A DNA stretch of 64,000 nt, from assembly GCA_003313425.1 (NCBI GenBank), contig NHZP01000065.1, positions 227,259 through 291,258 on the forward strand, written 5' to 3'. Below the pieces are notes generated by a model that did not search any database, was not told the origin of the DNA, and saw only the letters and a program-made list of their open reading frames with translations. The stretch comes from Pseudopyrenochaeta lycopersici. Taxonomy: Eukaryota; Ascomycota; Dothideomycetes; Pleosporales; Pseudopyrenochaetaceae. The position numbers were made by a program, and so were the translations under genes. Numbering within the stretch: position 1 is the first letter of the stretch; every line of letters starts with the position of its first letter. Of the stretch, positions 19,851 through 30,684 are shown piece after piece.

Positions 19851-20507
19851 ATGGAGTGCCCTACCCCGGCGGAGTTGGGTCCTTTACTAGCAACGGCTCG
19901 GTTGCGTGGTCACGTGGTGGAACTGTCTCGTGGGTTTTCTGAGAAGACATGGCGGATTGGGGAGCTACCGGAGGTGTCGACTGGGATGATTGTGACGGAG
20001 TTTACTCCCGCTCGCGGTATCCCTTCTGATGTTGATAAACTTCTGCTAGTTACGGACATGTATGTGGCTGTAAGCGGAGCGTCGGATGCTCACCTGGCGG
20101 CAGGTATGGTGCATGTGATTGCGTTTGCCGCGGACGCTGCCCTTGCAGAGCGAGTTGTCACGGGAGAGGTCGATACATGCAATGTCCTTTTCGGTGACTT
20201 GGATAAGGAACAGATGGATTTTGTCAGGCCATTCACCAGGGCGGATATCTCGGAAAGTAGCCTTTTGGTCGCGCCAGTATCATCGTCTTCTGTCGGACGG
20301 ACGGTCCCTATTACTCTAGAAGAGAAGCGGTATGTCAATGTATCTGCTTGTCCTTTAGTCTCTAAACCGGGTACGCGGTGGTTTGTTTGTACTGTGGGTA
20401 TGTTTCGCGAATGCGCTTCCGTGTTTCTTTATACTCGAGCATCACTAGGTGCTGTGTATGCAGGGTCTGCCGCGTCGTCGAGTTCTGCGTCGAGCGTTAA
20501 GTTGTAG
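19851..20507 (+). CDS. Unknown protein (C13), single exon
   Basis: Not recognised. 218 aa from the first ATG of the long frame; the frame is open upstream but lacks an ATG. It begins MECPTPAELGPLL, is mixed alpha/beta in character, and ends in a Ser/Ala-rich tail (SAASSSSASSVKL). No transmembrane segment, signal peptide or cysteine cluster stands out. No WTKESG motif. The leader from TATA to ATG is about 160 nt and holds a short upstream ORF. Unit C32 (49333-50912) is an exact copy by eye, so the unit has been mobile or amplified recently. Confidence 0.7.
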   Translation: MECPTPAELGPLLATARLRGHVVELSRGFSEKTWRIGELPEVSTGMIVTEFTPARGIPSDVDKLLLVTDMYVAVSGASDAHLAAGMVHVIAFAADAALAERVVTGEVDTCNVLFGDLDKEQMDFVRPFTRADISESSLLVAPVSSSSVGRTVPITLEEKRYVNVSACPLVSKPGTRWFVCTVGMFRECASVFLYTRASLGAVYAGSAASSSSASSVKL

Positions 20508-20618
20508 GCCCTTACGTCCATCCTTGTAGGTTAGATACATATTTGGCTATTATGTAGGAGTATGTTCCATAATGCAATGGGATAAGTTTTTACATGGGTT
20601 GTGTTTAAAGTTAGTTGT

Positions 20619-20813
20619 ATGGGACGCTTATTTGTACGGTGGTATATGCTTGTAACCAAGTTATTGGTAGTAATGGGTTTATTATTTTACCTGTTCAAAG
20701 GTTTGCACACAGGAAGTATTGGTAATGTCCTACTCTTTAGACATTTTGCTTACGGTAGTTGTAGGGATGCAGTCTTAGAATGCGCAGAATTTTTTAAAAT
20801 GGCCAGGGAGTGA
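20619..20813 (+). CDS. Possible small membrane protein in C13 filler
   Basis: 64 aa, ATG start, one hydrophobic segment (LVTKLLVVMGLLFYLF). It ends inside the left common arm. It has no promoter of its own and may be a chance ORF. It is also present in the C32 copy (50569-50763). Confidence 0.2.
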   Translation: MGRLFVRWYMLVTKLLVVMGLLFYLFKGLHTGSIGNVLLFRHFAYGSCRDAVLECAEFFKMARE

Positions 20814-20930
20814 GGCTCTAGGATGGAATAGCGAAGATCAAAAAAATTTGGCTAAGTCCAATTTCCGTGTGGCTGGAGGCCATGTTGGGTCACATGGAGG
20901 TGTGGCGCGAAGAGGGCACGGGCCCATCCT

Positions 20931-20984
20931 CAACTTTCTAGTGTGGCGTTCTGCCTATATATGATTCCTTTCACTAGAAAGTTG
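20931..20984 (+). repeat. Junction stem-loop J14 (long loop)
   Basis: CAACTTTCTAGTG / CACTAGAAAGTTG; inner hairpin GGCGTTCTGCC. Confidence 0.9.
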
Positions 20985-21178
20985 TCAAGTGGTCGGCAGC
21001 CTCGCGCTGCCTACCCTGGACACTTTACCTGTAAGCAGAGCCTGTGACTGGAGGGAACAACGAAGTGTTAGTCTTGAATAAGACTAGAGGCAATGCACTT
21101 ACTAAGCATAGCAGAGCACGGGCGCGTGCTGATCATCGGATCGCTGCTTGCCCACTTTTTTTTTCAATCAGTTGTCTG

Positions 21179-21277
21179 ATTGGTCTATGAATGTAGACAA
21201 CATGGAATGGGCAGCCCTCTGCTAACTAGGGACTAGTAACTCTTGGCGAAGACAGCGTGGATATCACGGTATATAAG
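21179..21277 (+). promoter_or_regulatory. C14 promoter: ATTGG box to TATATAAG
   Basis: ATTGG at 21179-21183; TATATAAG at 21270-21277. Confidence 0.7.
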
Positions 21278-21328
21278 CAGGGGAGGGCCTCCCCCGCCCA
21301 TGGAAGTGATGTTTTTGGTTTACTCCAA

Positions 21329-22224
21329 ATGACGATGGCGTCGTCACCCAGAGTGCACATCTCTACGGAGCATGATGGAAGTGTTTCTAGCGTACAGCTG
21401 GAGCGTGTTTTGTCGGGGATCGACTGCCTTGTAGAAGGAATTCGAGGGGAAGCTATTGCAGCGAGTGCATCTAGCTTACATTGTGTGCGGGCGCACATAG
21501 ACAGTATGTTCTCTTTTTGTAGATGTTTTAGTAGTTGGGCGGAGGTCCCCCAACTAACGGAGTAGCAGAGTTGGTGGAGCAAGGCATCTCTTTTACGTTT
21601 CATCTAAAGCCGGATGGCGCCTTAGACGTATGGCTCACTCGGGAGAGCGGGCAGGCTCCTCGCCAGTGTTCTGCGCCCAATGTGTGTGGGTGCTATTTTG
21701 GAAATTGTGCGTCTGCCGACAATGCCCTGACTGCATTTCTTGTCTGGAGAGCAGATGTTGTAGGAGAATACAATCAAGTGCGGAGCATGGTTGTGTTCGC
21801 GAAGCTCTGTTCCGATACATTTGATGTATTCATCAAAAGCGTGCTGCCTTGTGTGTATACACGTGATAGGGATCTTGTGCAGGCGGAGGACGTGGATACG
21901 CTGTTTGGTTTGCTAGACGTAGGCGGATTTTCCAGTAGCGTGGGGTGCGGGTGCACATTGCGAGAGCATTGTCTGTCCTGTTTGTCGTTGCGTTTTAATC
22001 GGCAACGTTTCACGAGATGGGACATGTTCAGTGGGCCATTCCCATGTGGTCCAGACGGCTGGTTTCCTGGGTACAGTGATGCGGTTGGAATTGTACAACC
22101 GTTGGCGCTTGACTGGCTCACATGTCCGCATATTGCGTTATCGTCTACTTTGTCTATTGACGGTGCACTTAGTAATTGTTCTGTAGATGAGTTACTATGG
22201 ATGACTATATTTAGGAATGATTGA
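21329..22224 (+). CDS. WTKESG-family protein, long sub-type (C14)
   Basis: Predicted as join(21329..21503,21569..22224), 276 aa, with a 65-nt phase-1 intron GTATGT...GTAGCAG that is needed to join the two frames. It is a close relative of C8: MTMASS start, VQLERVLSGIDCLVEG in exon 1, then KLVEQGISFTFHL, WLTRESGQAPRQC (R replaces K), AFLVWRADVV, GCGCTLREHCLSC, WFPGYSDAVG, WLTC, and an extended C-terminus ending in a Trp/Phe-containing tail. Unit C18 (27266-28821) is an exact copy by eye. Confidence 0.85.
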
Positions 22225-22486
22225 GTTTTGTTGGATAGACCATGGAAGAATGGTTGATTTGTAGCATTAGTACGTGCGGTAGTAGAATTCTGTTGTTAAG
22301 GTATGCATGGCTGTGGTACGGCATAGTACTGTGCAATATTCTGGGAAGCGAAGGCTGACATTAGCGTAGGGTGGTTAATGGAACATCGAACCTTCAAAAA
22401 AATTGGCTAAGTCCAATTTCACAGTGGCTGGAGGCCATGCAGAGTCACGTTGGCTGTGGCGCAGATCGTGCGCACAGACCCCGACT

Positions 22487-22540
22487 CAACTTTCTAGTGT
22501 GGCGAACCGCCTATATATGATTCCTTTCACTAGAAAGTTG
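22487..22540 (+). repeat. Junction stem-loop J15 (long loop)
   Basis: CAACTTTCTAGTG / CACTAGAAAGTTG; inner hairpin GGCGAACCGCC. Confidence 0.9.
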
Positions 22541-22734
22541 TCAAGTGGTCAGGAGCCTTGCGCTCCTTGACCCCTGACACTTTACTGTAAGCTTTGCCTG
22601 TGAGTGGAGCGAGTACCGAAGGGTTAAACTACTCGTAGTTTAGAGGCAATGCACTTAGTAAGCAACACAGCGCACGGACGTAGCGCGAGATCATCTGGTC
22701 TCTGGGTTGCCACACTTCTAAGATTATCTATCTG

Positions 22735-22830
22735 ATTGGTCTATGAATATGGACACAGGGAGTGAGCAGAACCCTGCTAACTAGGGACTAGCATTTTTTT
22801 GGCGAAGACAAGCTATCGAGGAATATATAA
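22735..22830 (+). promoter_or_regulatory. C15 promoter: ATTGG box to TATATAA
   Basis: ATTGG at 22735-22739; TATATAA at 22824-22830. Confidence 0.7.
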
Positions 22831-22928
22831 GAGGGGAGTCCCTCCTCTTTCATGGAGTTTCGGTAGTAACGTAGTTCGTTTTCTAACGCACTTGGATACT
22901 CGAAGTATCAAGTGGGTTCTACTTTGCG

Positions 22929-23774
22929 ATGGGGTCGCATACTGGACAAGAGGCTCAGGCGGAGGCTGGTGGTGCATTGAGTGCGTCTCTGGAGTGTAGC
23001 GCTCTCCCCTTAGACAAGCTTGTCAAGGGAGCTTCATGTGAGCCTTTCGTAGGGACAGAAAGCCAAGTTCAAGTGGTGCGGAGGCACATACACAGTGAGT
23101 AGGTCCTTCGTTCTTAGTTATGTGGAACAGGTGTGGAGACAACTAACACGGAGTAAGTGCTAATGGAACATGGCATTTCGTTGACGTATCACGTTCAGCT
23201 TGATGGTATACAGCATTGGTGGTTAACCAAGGAGAGCGGGAAGCCTCCTCAGCAGTGCGTGGAGGAACAACATGAGGGGTGCCTTGACTGCTATGATATT
23301 TTCACGGCATGTAGTGATAATAGGAGAGCGCTCCTGGTCTTCAAGGTGGATACCAAACAGGAGAGTGGGACATATAGTCTCGTTGCGTTTGCGAAGCTTT
23401 CTGTGCAGACATTCGATGTGTTTCTGCAGCGGGTGCTGCCTCTTATTGTCTTGCCGGACGGGCAGCCTGCGGAGACTGTGATGGTGGATACCGTGTTCGA
23501 GTTGCTAGATAACGGGTATTTTTCTAGCAGTGTGGATTGCGGATGTAGTCTCTATCTCGCTTGTAGAGAGTGTGCTATCCTACAGCCAACATATTCAAGG
23601 TTTGTCTGTTTCGACAGATTCTATTGTCCATATCCGTCTGGATCGAATGTTTGGTTTAGTGGTATCACGGATGCAGTAGGCATAATAAAGCCGGCAGGGG
23701 TGAACTGGTTGAGTTGTCCGTTCTTTTCTATCAAGGAACGGCGATTGAAGAAGGCGAAGCGTGTGCCTAGTTAG
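22929..23774 (+). CDS. WTKESG-family protein with basic tail (C15)
   Basis: Predicted as join(22929..23094,23158..23774), 260 aa, with a 63-nt phase-1 intron GTGAGT...GTAAG. The start is the ATG of TGCGATGGGGTCGCA. Exon 1 has LDKLVKGASCEPFVGT and VVRRHIHS. Exon 2 has MLMEHGISLTYHV, WWLTKESGKPPQQC, LLVFKVD, the SVQTFDVFLQRVLPLI helix, SSSVDCGCSLYLACREC, WFSGITDAVG and WLSC. A Lys/Arg-rich tail (KERRLKKAKR) follows WLSC, which is unusual for the family and could be a nuclear localisation signal. Confidence 0.85.
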
Positions 23775-24060
23775 GTTGGAGGATAGCAATGTAAGGACTG
23801 TTCTTTTATAATCGAACTTTATTTTCTTTAGGAGATTATAGGTACAGGCAGTAATCTATCTATTTTTTATTAGTAAGTGGATGCGCTCGGAGAGTATGTT
23901 AAGTTTGGCTAATCGGGGTAAGATGTGGGTTTGGAAGATCAAACCTCTCAAAAAAAACGCGTAAGTCCATTTTCCGTGTGGCTGACGGCCATGCTGAGTC
24001 AGGATGCTGTGGCTCGAGAGAGCACACATGTGGCGCAGATTGTGCGCACGGGCCAGAACT

Positions 24061-24114
24061 CAACTTTCTAGTGTGGCGTTTCGCCCTTATATGATTCCTT
24101 TCACTAGAAAGTTG
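24061..24114 (+). repeat. Junction stem-loop J16 (long loop, variant)
   Basis: The loop reads CCCTTATATGATTCC rather than GCCTATATATGATTCC; the stems are intact. Confidence 0.9.
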
Positions 24115-24305
24115 TCAAGTGGTCAGGAGCCTTGCGCTTCTGATCCTAGACACTTTACACGTATGCGTTGCCTACGACTGGAGGGAGTAGCGAAGCGTTA
24201 GTCTCTTTAGAGGCTAGGGGCAATGCACGCTTAAGTAACCCGGCGCACGGACGTAGCGCGAGATCATCTGATCTCCGGGTTGCCACATTTTTGGTCTCTG
24301 ACCTA

Positions 24306-24423
24306 ATTGGCCTGTGGATGCAGGGATGCACGGAGGTGATGTAGGTGCGCGATTGGGTTGGGAGCGTTGGTTTACTTGTGCACGGACGTGTCACTGCGGC
24401 GCGGTGTCTGCGCGTTGTATAAA
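24306..24423 (+). promoter_or_regulatory. C16 promoter: ATTGG box to TATAAA
   Basis: ATTGG at 24306-24310. The sequence beyond it departs from the common region, and a TATAAA at 24418-24423 serves as TATA box. Confidence 0.6.
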
Positions 24424-24494
24424 TGGTGCTCGTTCCCACGGGTCTCGTGGCACCGGAGGTTCTTCTTTTCCTCACTCTTTGAGTGTGCCTTATT

Positions 24495-25377
24495 ATGGAT
24501 GCACGATGGAATGTCTGCACACTTGTTTCGAGTCAGGGAGCTGACGGACGGTGGAGCTCTATGTTTACGTCTTGTTTGCAAGGTGGGGCGTTGTACGCTG
24601 CTACTGTCGTTGCTGCTGGGACAGCTTTACTTGGGAAGCGGAGGCGTAAGCCCGGTAGTGATCCGGGTCTCTCCAGAGTAGGTCTCTGTTTGGCGCTTGT
24701 GTAGCATGATAATGCTGACTCCTTCGTTTTTGCAGGTTCCGAAGGTACAGAAGGTCGATAAATTGCTCGAAGGGCCCGCGAAGTGGTTCCTAGAACGTCT
24801 GTCAACTATATCCACGAAGTGGGGGTTTCTTAGATCTTGTGGGAGCGAAGAAGTCGCTTTGGTGGAGAGCTTTTTACGTGCCAAGGTGGACCTTGCAGAG
24901 TATAACGTGGTGCGAAATTTAGAAGGCCTGTCTGCTCCCTCTGTTATGGGAAGCCTCATGTATGGAGCGGATACACTGAGATGTTATCCCTCTGTATTCA
25001 CGGGGGAGTACCCGCCGTTGAGTGTCGGCGATGGTTGCGGGCCAGTGAATGCTGCCTCTATGGATATTGTGGAAACCCCGGGACTGTCCGGTTTTGGATC
25101 CGGTGGTGGTGGATGCGCTTATGTCGACCCTGCTTGGCTGGAGCCCCCGGAAGGGTTTTGTTGTTATGCTAGTAGTTTTGTACTTCCTGGCCACTCTGAC
25201 AGTGTGGCTTCTGATTACGATTCCGCTGATTGGATGTCATTAGCACCAGAACCCTTTAACAGCGATGAAGGAGAGGGTGGTCTTGGTCTTGTAGAGATGG
25301 AGGACTGGGAGCTGGGGGCTCTTACGGATGTGTTGTATGATCGTAGTGGGGATCTGTTGTTAGGGGAGTATTCGTAG
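24495..25377 (+). CDS. Acidic-tailed protein (C16), two exons
   Basis: Not recognised. Predicted as join(24495..24677,24736..25377), 274 aa. The 58-nt intron is textbook (GTAGGT...TCGTTTTTGCAG, phase 0). The N-terminal third has a hydrophobic stretch (ALYAATVVAAGTALLG, about residues 32-47) followed by GKRRRKPGSD, which is either a membrane anchor with a positive-inside flank or a nuclear localisation signal. The C-terminal 80 residues are strongly acidic with interspersed aromatics and Leu (DYDSADWMSL, EMEDWELG), in the style of transcription-activation domains. The promoter differs from the array norm. Confidence 0.72.
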
Positions 25378-25666
25378 GTATGGAATTATTGTAGGGTATG
25401 TCTATTTTATGGTTGACTTATTGTGCAGTTGGTCTACCATTGTGTACGATCTGTTTTGATGGACTGGATTATGTAGAATACCTATGTTGTATTCGCAAGA
25501 TTTTTCATTTTGGGTGTGAGCGCCCTTGGGATGGAACACCATCTCCAAAGAAAAAAAAAATGCATAAGTCCATTTTTGCTGTGGCTGGGGGGGCACGCCG
25601 AGTCAGGTTGGCTGTGGCTCGGGAGAGTCAGCTGTGGCGCGGATTCTGCGCGCACAGACCAGAAAT

Positions 25667-25709
25667 CAACTTTCGAGTGCTATATATGATTCCTTTCACT
25701 AGAAAGTTG
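25667..25709 (+). repeat. Junction stem-loop J17 (short loop)
   Basis: Left arm CAACTTTCGAGTG; right arm invariant. Confidence 0.9.
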
Positions 25710-25921
25710 TCAAGTGGTCGAGAGCCTTGCGCTCGGGACCACGACGGCTTTACTGTAAGCTTTGCCAACGAGTGGAGCGAGTACCGAAGGGTTAGACTAC
25801 TTGTAGTTTAGAGGTAAAGACCCTTGTAAGCCTACAAAAGCACGGACTGTGCGGGTCAGATGACTGCTGTGGGCACGTGGGAGACACACCTGGCCCCACC
25901 ACCCTCTCAATCGGGTTTCTG

Positions 25922-26057
25922 ATTGGTCTATGGATGTAGAGTCATGGAGTGAGCACTCTGTTGCGCACTAGGGACTAGGTGCTCTTGGCATATTTTATGA
26001 TTGGACGGATGTCCATGCAGTGGAGCGTCATCGGATTCAGTGCGGTGAGCACTATAA
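25922..26057 (+). promoter_or_regulatory. C17 promoter: ATTGG box to TATAA
   Basis: ATTGG at 25922-25926; TATAA at 26053-26057, further downstream than usual. Confidence 0.5.
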
Positions 26058-26136
26058 TAGGCGGCCCTGCCCCTTGTGTCGTGGACACGTAGGAACTGTA
26101 GGCAATTGTTTGCCTTTTTACTCTCTTTAAGGCGTA

Positions 26137-26159
26137 TATTGGTATAATACGCCATGGCA
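26137..26159 (+). promoter_or_regulatory. Palindrome over the C17 start codon
   Basis: GGCGTAT-ATTGGTATA-ATACGCC is a perfect inverted repeat ending just before the ATG at 26154 and overlapping it. Its position matches the start-site hairpins of the WTKESG units. It is also present in C19. Confidence 0.5.
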
Positions 26160-26711
26160 CACGGAACGGAGGGTGGGACACGTTGGCCGGGCGATGAGGC
26201 CCTGTATTCTGATGGGGAGTCAGACACGCGGAGTGATGCTGGCAAGGTGTTGCTGCAGAGATGTTTTCTCCCACATCTCAACACGAGTCTTGTGTTGTTT
26301 GCACGATTAGGTGGAGGCGTGTTCGCCCCCAAGCGACGATTTTTTATCCTGCAGTATTCGGGCGGAGCTCGATCGTTGAAGACGAAGCTGGAGTGGGAGC
26401 AGTGCATAACTTCAGTGTTGCCCGATGGAAGTCGGTGGTATGGCAGTGTAGGAGGAGCAGCGCGACCTATGGATGTCGTTGTGTTAGTAGATTTTGGCGG
26501 TGTAGACCGCAAGAGGGTTGTTAAGCTCGAAGGAAATGTTGCCGCTGAGTTCTGTGTGGCAAGCGTTATGCCGTACGTAAGTTCTGTCGGCCGCGCTCCT
26601 GCTGTTGTCGGCCCTGTTGAGGCAGAGCAGTCAGTGGATACGTCTCTGTGGATGTGGCAGCAGGAGCTTTGCGGGAGCATCTTTGGTTTTCCTCTCGTTC
26701 AACAGTGTTGA
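26154..26711 (+). CDS. DFGG-family protein (C17)
   Basis: Unspliced frame, 185 aa, unknown function. It is related to C25. Shared features in order are LP-x-G-S/T-RW, a V-D-V-x-x-DFGG core (VVVLVDFGG here, VDVFIDFGG in C25), and the C-terminal QQELC/DQELS...FPL-x-x-x-C. These place the C-terminus at 26711 and argue against the candidate splice to the downstream frame. The GTACGTAAG at 26573-26581 looks like a donor but would remove the conserved end. Identical copy in C19 (29288-29845). Confidence 0.7.
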   Translation: MAHGTEGGTRWPGDEALYSDGESDTRSDAGKVLLQRCFLPHLNTSLVLFARLGGGVFAPKRRFFILQYSGGARSLKTKLEWEQCITSVLPDGSRWYGSVGGAARPMDVVVLVDFGGVDRKRVVKLEGNVAAEFCVASVMPYVSSVGRAPAVVGPVEAEQSVDTSLWMWQQELCGSIFGFPLVQQC

Positions 26712-27090
26712 TCTTGGTGGTACGTTAACGGCGAGTGTGGAGCACGCAGTTAGTTGTCTTCGGCATTTTTGCGAGGATCTGTGGCCGGCTTTGGTTGCGC
26801 TGTGGTTTTATTCAAGCGCAGAGCCCCCTGGCCGTCCAGGTTGTGGTGGAAAGCTTATACGTTTCGTACTTTATATCCTTCAGCGACGTTGTTGCGGGCT
26901 TCGGTGGGCATTCTGTGTTTGTACAGAGAAACTTGTTCCATAACATTTTATGTTGTGCTTGTTTATCGACAGAGTGGTATGTATTCGTAACATGTATTAC
27001 TCTGCGTGGACTGCGCTTAATAGTAGGGTCGTGTTTGCAGTGTAGTGCTTCATGGTTAAGCAGGCTGCTTTGTGTAGGGTTTACATTATT
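26712..27090 (+). other. C17 3' filler with unassigned open frames
   Basis: Two overlapping frames stay open here (26605-26943 and 26735-27112), both hydrophobic and Cys-rich, without ATG starts in good context. I do not call them genes. Confidence 0.4.
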
Positions 27091-27234
27091 TTTTCGAAGA
27101 AATTTTGGCTAAGTACGACACAGTGTGGCGCAAAAAAAAGTTGTCAATTGCCCTGTGCGCGATTTAGCGTCGTTTTGGGGTACATGGTCCTCACCCAGAA
27201 GTGGGTGGGCGGGAGGTCACTGTGGCTATGCTGA

Positions 27235-27287
27235 CAAGATTTCTAGTGAGGCGCAGCCTATATATGATTCCTTTCACTAGAAAGTTG
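27235..27287 (+). repeat. Junction stem-loop J18 (degenerate left arm)
   Basis: Left arm CAAGATTTCTAGTG pairs imperfectly; inner hairpin GGCGCAGCC; right arm invariant. It follows the AAAAAAAAGTTGTCAATTG-type left region. Confidence 0.85.
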
Positions 27288-27481
27288 TCAAGTGGTCGGC
27301 AGCCTCGCGCTGCCTACCCTGGACACTTTACCTGTAAGCAGAGCCTGTGACTGGAGGGAACAACGAAGTGTTAGTCTTGAATAAGACTAGAGGCAATGCA
27401 CTTACTAAGCATAGCAGAGCACGGGCGCGTGCTGATCATCGGATCGCTGCTTGCCCACTTTTTTTTTCAATCAGTTGTCTG

Positions 27482-27580
27482 ATTGGTCTATGAATGTAGA
27501 CAACATGGAATGGGCAGCCCTCTGCTAACTAGGGACTAGTAACTCTTGGCGAAGACAGCGTGGATATCACGGTATATAAG
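27482..27580 (+). promoter_or_regulatory. C18 promoter (copy of C14)
   Basis: ATTGG at 27482-27486; TATATAAG at 27573-27580. Confidence 0.7.
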
Positions 27581-27631
27581 CAGGGGAGGGCCTCCCCCGC
27601 CCATGGAAGTGATGTTTTTGGTTTACTCCAA

Positions 27632-28527
27632 ATGACGATGGCGTCGTCACCCAGAGTGCACATCTCTACGGAGCATGATGGAAGTGTTTCTAGCGTACAG
27701 CTGGAGCGTGTTTTGTCGGGGATCGACTGCCTTGTAGAAGGAATTCGAGGGGAAGCTATTGCAGCGAGTGCATCTAGCTTACATTGTGTGCGGGCGCACA
27801 TAGACAGTATGTTCTCTTTTTGTAGATGTTTTAGTAGTTGGGCGGAGGTCCCCCAACTAACGGAGTAGCAGAGTTGGTGGAGCAAGGCATCTCTTTTACG
27901 TTTCATCTAAAGCCGGATGGCGCCTTAGACGTATGGCTCACTCGGGAGAGCGGGCAGGCTCCTCGCCAGTGTTCTGCGCCCAATGTGTGTGGGTGCTATT
28001 TTGGAAATTGTGCGTCTGCCGACAATGCCCTGACTGCATTTCTTGTCTGGAGAGCAGATGTTGTAGGAGAATACAATCAAGTGCGGAGCATGGTTGTGTT
28101 CGCGAAGCTCTGTTCCGATACATTTGATGTATTCATCAAAAGCGTGCTGCCTTGTGTGTATACACGTGATAGGGATCTTGTGCAGGCGGAGGACGTGGAT
28201 ACGCTGTTTGGTTTGCTAGACGTAGGCGGATTTTCCAGTAGCGTGGGGTGCGGGTGCACATTGCGAGAGCATTGTCTGTCCTGTTTGTCGTTGCGTTTTA
28301 ATCGGCAACGTTTCACGAGATGGGACATGTTCAGTGGGCCATTCCCATGTGGTCCAGACGGCTGGTTTCCTGGGTACAGTGATGCGGTTGGAATTGTACA
28401 ACCGTTGGCGCTTGACTGGCTCACATGTCCGCATATTGCGTTATCGTCTACTTTGTCTATTGACGGTGCACTTAGTAATTGTTCTGTAGATGAGTTACTA
28501 TGGATGACTATATTTAGGAATGATTGA
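27632..28527 (+). CDS. WTKESG-family protein, copy of C14 (C18)
   Basis: Predicted as join(27632..27806,27872..28527), 276 aa; by eye identical to C14 at an offset of 6,303 bp, including intron and flanks. It sits between the two identical units C17 and C19, giving an X-Y-X order. Confidence 0.85.
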
Positions 28528-28789
28528 GTTTTGTTGGATAGACCATGGAAGAATGGTTGATTTGTAGCATTAGTACGTGCGGTAGTAGAATTCTGTTGTT
28601 AAGGTATGCATGGCTGTGGTACGGCATAGTACTGTGCAATATTCTGGGAAGCGAAGGCTGACATTAGCGTAGGGTGGTTAATGGAACATCGAACCTTCAA
28701 AAAAATTGGCTAAGTCCAATTTCACAGTGGCTGGAGGCCATGCAGAGTCACGTTGGCTGTGGCGCAGATCGTGCGCACAGACCCCGACT

Positions 28790-28843
28790 CAACTTTCTAG
28801 TGTGGCGAACCGCCTATATATGATTCCTTTCACTAGAAAGTTG
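28790..28843 (+). repeat. Junction stem-loop J19 (long loop)
   Basis: Same left arm and GGCGAACCGCC inner hairpin as J15; the downstream unit differs. Confidence 0.9.
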
Positions 28844-29055
28844 TCAAGTGGTCGAGAGCCTTGCGCTCGGGACCACGACGGCTTTACTGTAAGCTTTGCC
28901 AACGAGTGGAGCGAGTACCGAAGGGTTAGACTACTTGTAGTTTAGAGGTAAAGACCCTTGTAAGCCTACAAAAGCACGGACTGTGCGGGTCAGATGACTG
29001 CTGTGGGCACGTGGGAGACACACCTGGCCCCACCACCCTCTCAATCGGGTTTCTG

Positions 29056-29191
29056 ATTGGTCTATGGATGTAGAGTCATGGAGTGAGCACTCTGTTGCGC
29101 ACTAGGGACTAGGTGCTCTTGGCATATTTTATGATTGGACGGATGTCCATGCAGTGGAGCGTCATCGGATTCAGTGCGGTGAGCACTATAA
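29056..29191 (+). promoter_or_regulatory. C19 promoter (copy of C17)
   Basis: ATTGG at 29056-29060; TATAA at 29187-29191. Confidence 0.5.
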
Positions 29192-29287
29192 TAGGCGGCC
29201 CTGCCCCTTGTGTCGTGGACACGTAGGAACTGTAGGCAATTGTTTGCCTTTTTACTCTCTTTAAGGCGTATATTGGTATAATACGCC

Positions 29288-29845
29288 ATGGCACACGGAA
29301 CGGAGGGTGGGACACGTTGGCCGGGCGATGAGGCCCTGTATTCTGATGGGGAGTCAGACACGCGGAGTGATGCTGGCAAGGTGTTGCTGCAGAGATGTTT
29401 TCTCCCACATCTCAACACGAGTCTTGTGTTGTTTGCACGATTAGGTGGAGGCGTGTTCGCCCCCAAGCGACGATTTTTTATCCTGCAGTATTCGGGCGGA
29501 GCTCGATCGTTGAAGACGAAGCTGGAGTGGGAGCAGTGCATAACTTCAGTGTTGCCCGATGGAAGTCGGTGGTATGGCAGTGTAGGAGGAGCAGCGCGAC
29601 CTATGGATGTCGTTGTGTTAGTAGATTTTGGCGGTGTAGACCGCAAGAGGGTTGTTAAGCTCGAAGGAAATGTTGCCGCTGAGTTCTGTGTGGCAAGCGT
29701 TATGCCGTACGTAAGTTCTGTCGGCCGCGCTCCTGCTGTTGTCGGCCCTGTTGAGGCAGAGCAGTCAGTGGATACGTCTCTGTGGATGTGGCAGCAGGAG
29801 CTTTGCGGGAGCATCTTTGGTTTTCCTCTCGTTCAACAGTGTTGA
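29288..29845 (+). CDS. DFGG-family protein, copy of C17 (C19)
   Basis: 185 aa; by eye identical to C17 at an offset of 3,134 bp over the whole unit. Confidence 0.7.
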   Translation: MAHGTEGGTRWPGDEALYSDGESDTRSDAGKVLLQRCFLPHLNTSLVLFARLGGGVFAPKRRFFILQYSGGARSLKTKLEWEQCITSVLPDGSRWYGSVGGAARPMDVVVLVDFGGVDRKRVVKLEGNVAAEFCVASVMPYVSSVGRAPAVVGPVEAEQSVDTSLWMWQQELCGSIFGFPLVQQC

Positions 29846-30368
29846 TCTTGGTGGTACGTTAACGGCGAGTGTGGAGCACGCAGTTAGTTGTCTTCGGCAT
29901 TTTTGCGAGGATCTGTGGCCGGCTTTGGTTGCGCTGTGGTTTTATTCAAGCGCAGAGCCCCCTGGCCGTCCAGGTTGTGGTGGAAAGCTTATACGTTTCG
30001 TACTTTATATCCTTCAGCGACGTTGTTGCGGGCTTCGGTGGGCATTCTGTGTTTGTACAGAGAAACTTGTTCCATAACATTTTATGTTGTGCTTGTTTAT
30101 CGACAGAGTGGTATGTATTCGTAACATGTATTACTCTGCGTGGACTGCGCTTAATAGTAGGGTCGTGTTTGCAGTGTAGTGCTTCATGGTTAAGCAGGCT
30201 GCTTTGTGTAGGGTTTACATTATTTTTTCGAAGAAATTTTGGCTAAGTACGACACAGTGTGGCGCAAAAAAAAGTTGTCAATTGCCCTGTGCGCGATTTA
30301 GCGTCGTTTTGGGGTACATGGTCCTCACCCAGAAGTGGGTGGGCGGGAGGTCACTGTGGCTATGCTGA

Positions 30369-30421
30369 CAAGATTTCTAGTGAGGCGCAGCCTATATATG
30401 ATTCCTTTCACTAGAAAGTTG
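30369..30421 (+). repeat. Junction stem-loop J20 (degenerate left arm)
   Basis: Same as J18 on the left; the right flank belongs to C20. Confidence 0.85.
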
Positions 30422-30677
30422 TCAAGTGGTCACCAGCCTTGCGCTGGTTACCCTGGACACTTTACCTGTAAGCTTTGCCAACGAGTGGAACGAGAAGCGG
30501 ACGCGTTAGGCTTTTTAAAGACTACGGCATAAGCACTAGCTAAGCAAGCCGAAGCACGGACGTCGCGGGTCATCTGACCTCAGGTTGCACGTGAGGAGCA
30601 CCCCTGCCCTCACACGGACCAGATGTTCATAGTTATGGACACAACGGAGTGGGCGCATTATGGAATAATAGTCTTGG

Positions 30678-30684
30678 TATAGAG
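30678..30684 (+). promoter_or_regulatory. C20 TATA-like box
   Basis: TATAGAG just after CTTGG. The common region of this unit lacks hairpin 3 and the ATTGG box, so the promoter is atypical. Confidence 0.4.

Noticed and set aside
26573..26711. Splice from GTACGTAAG in C17 to the downstream hydrophobic frame
   Set aside because: It would remove the C-terminal block shared with C25. The unspliced end fits the family better.
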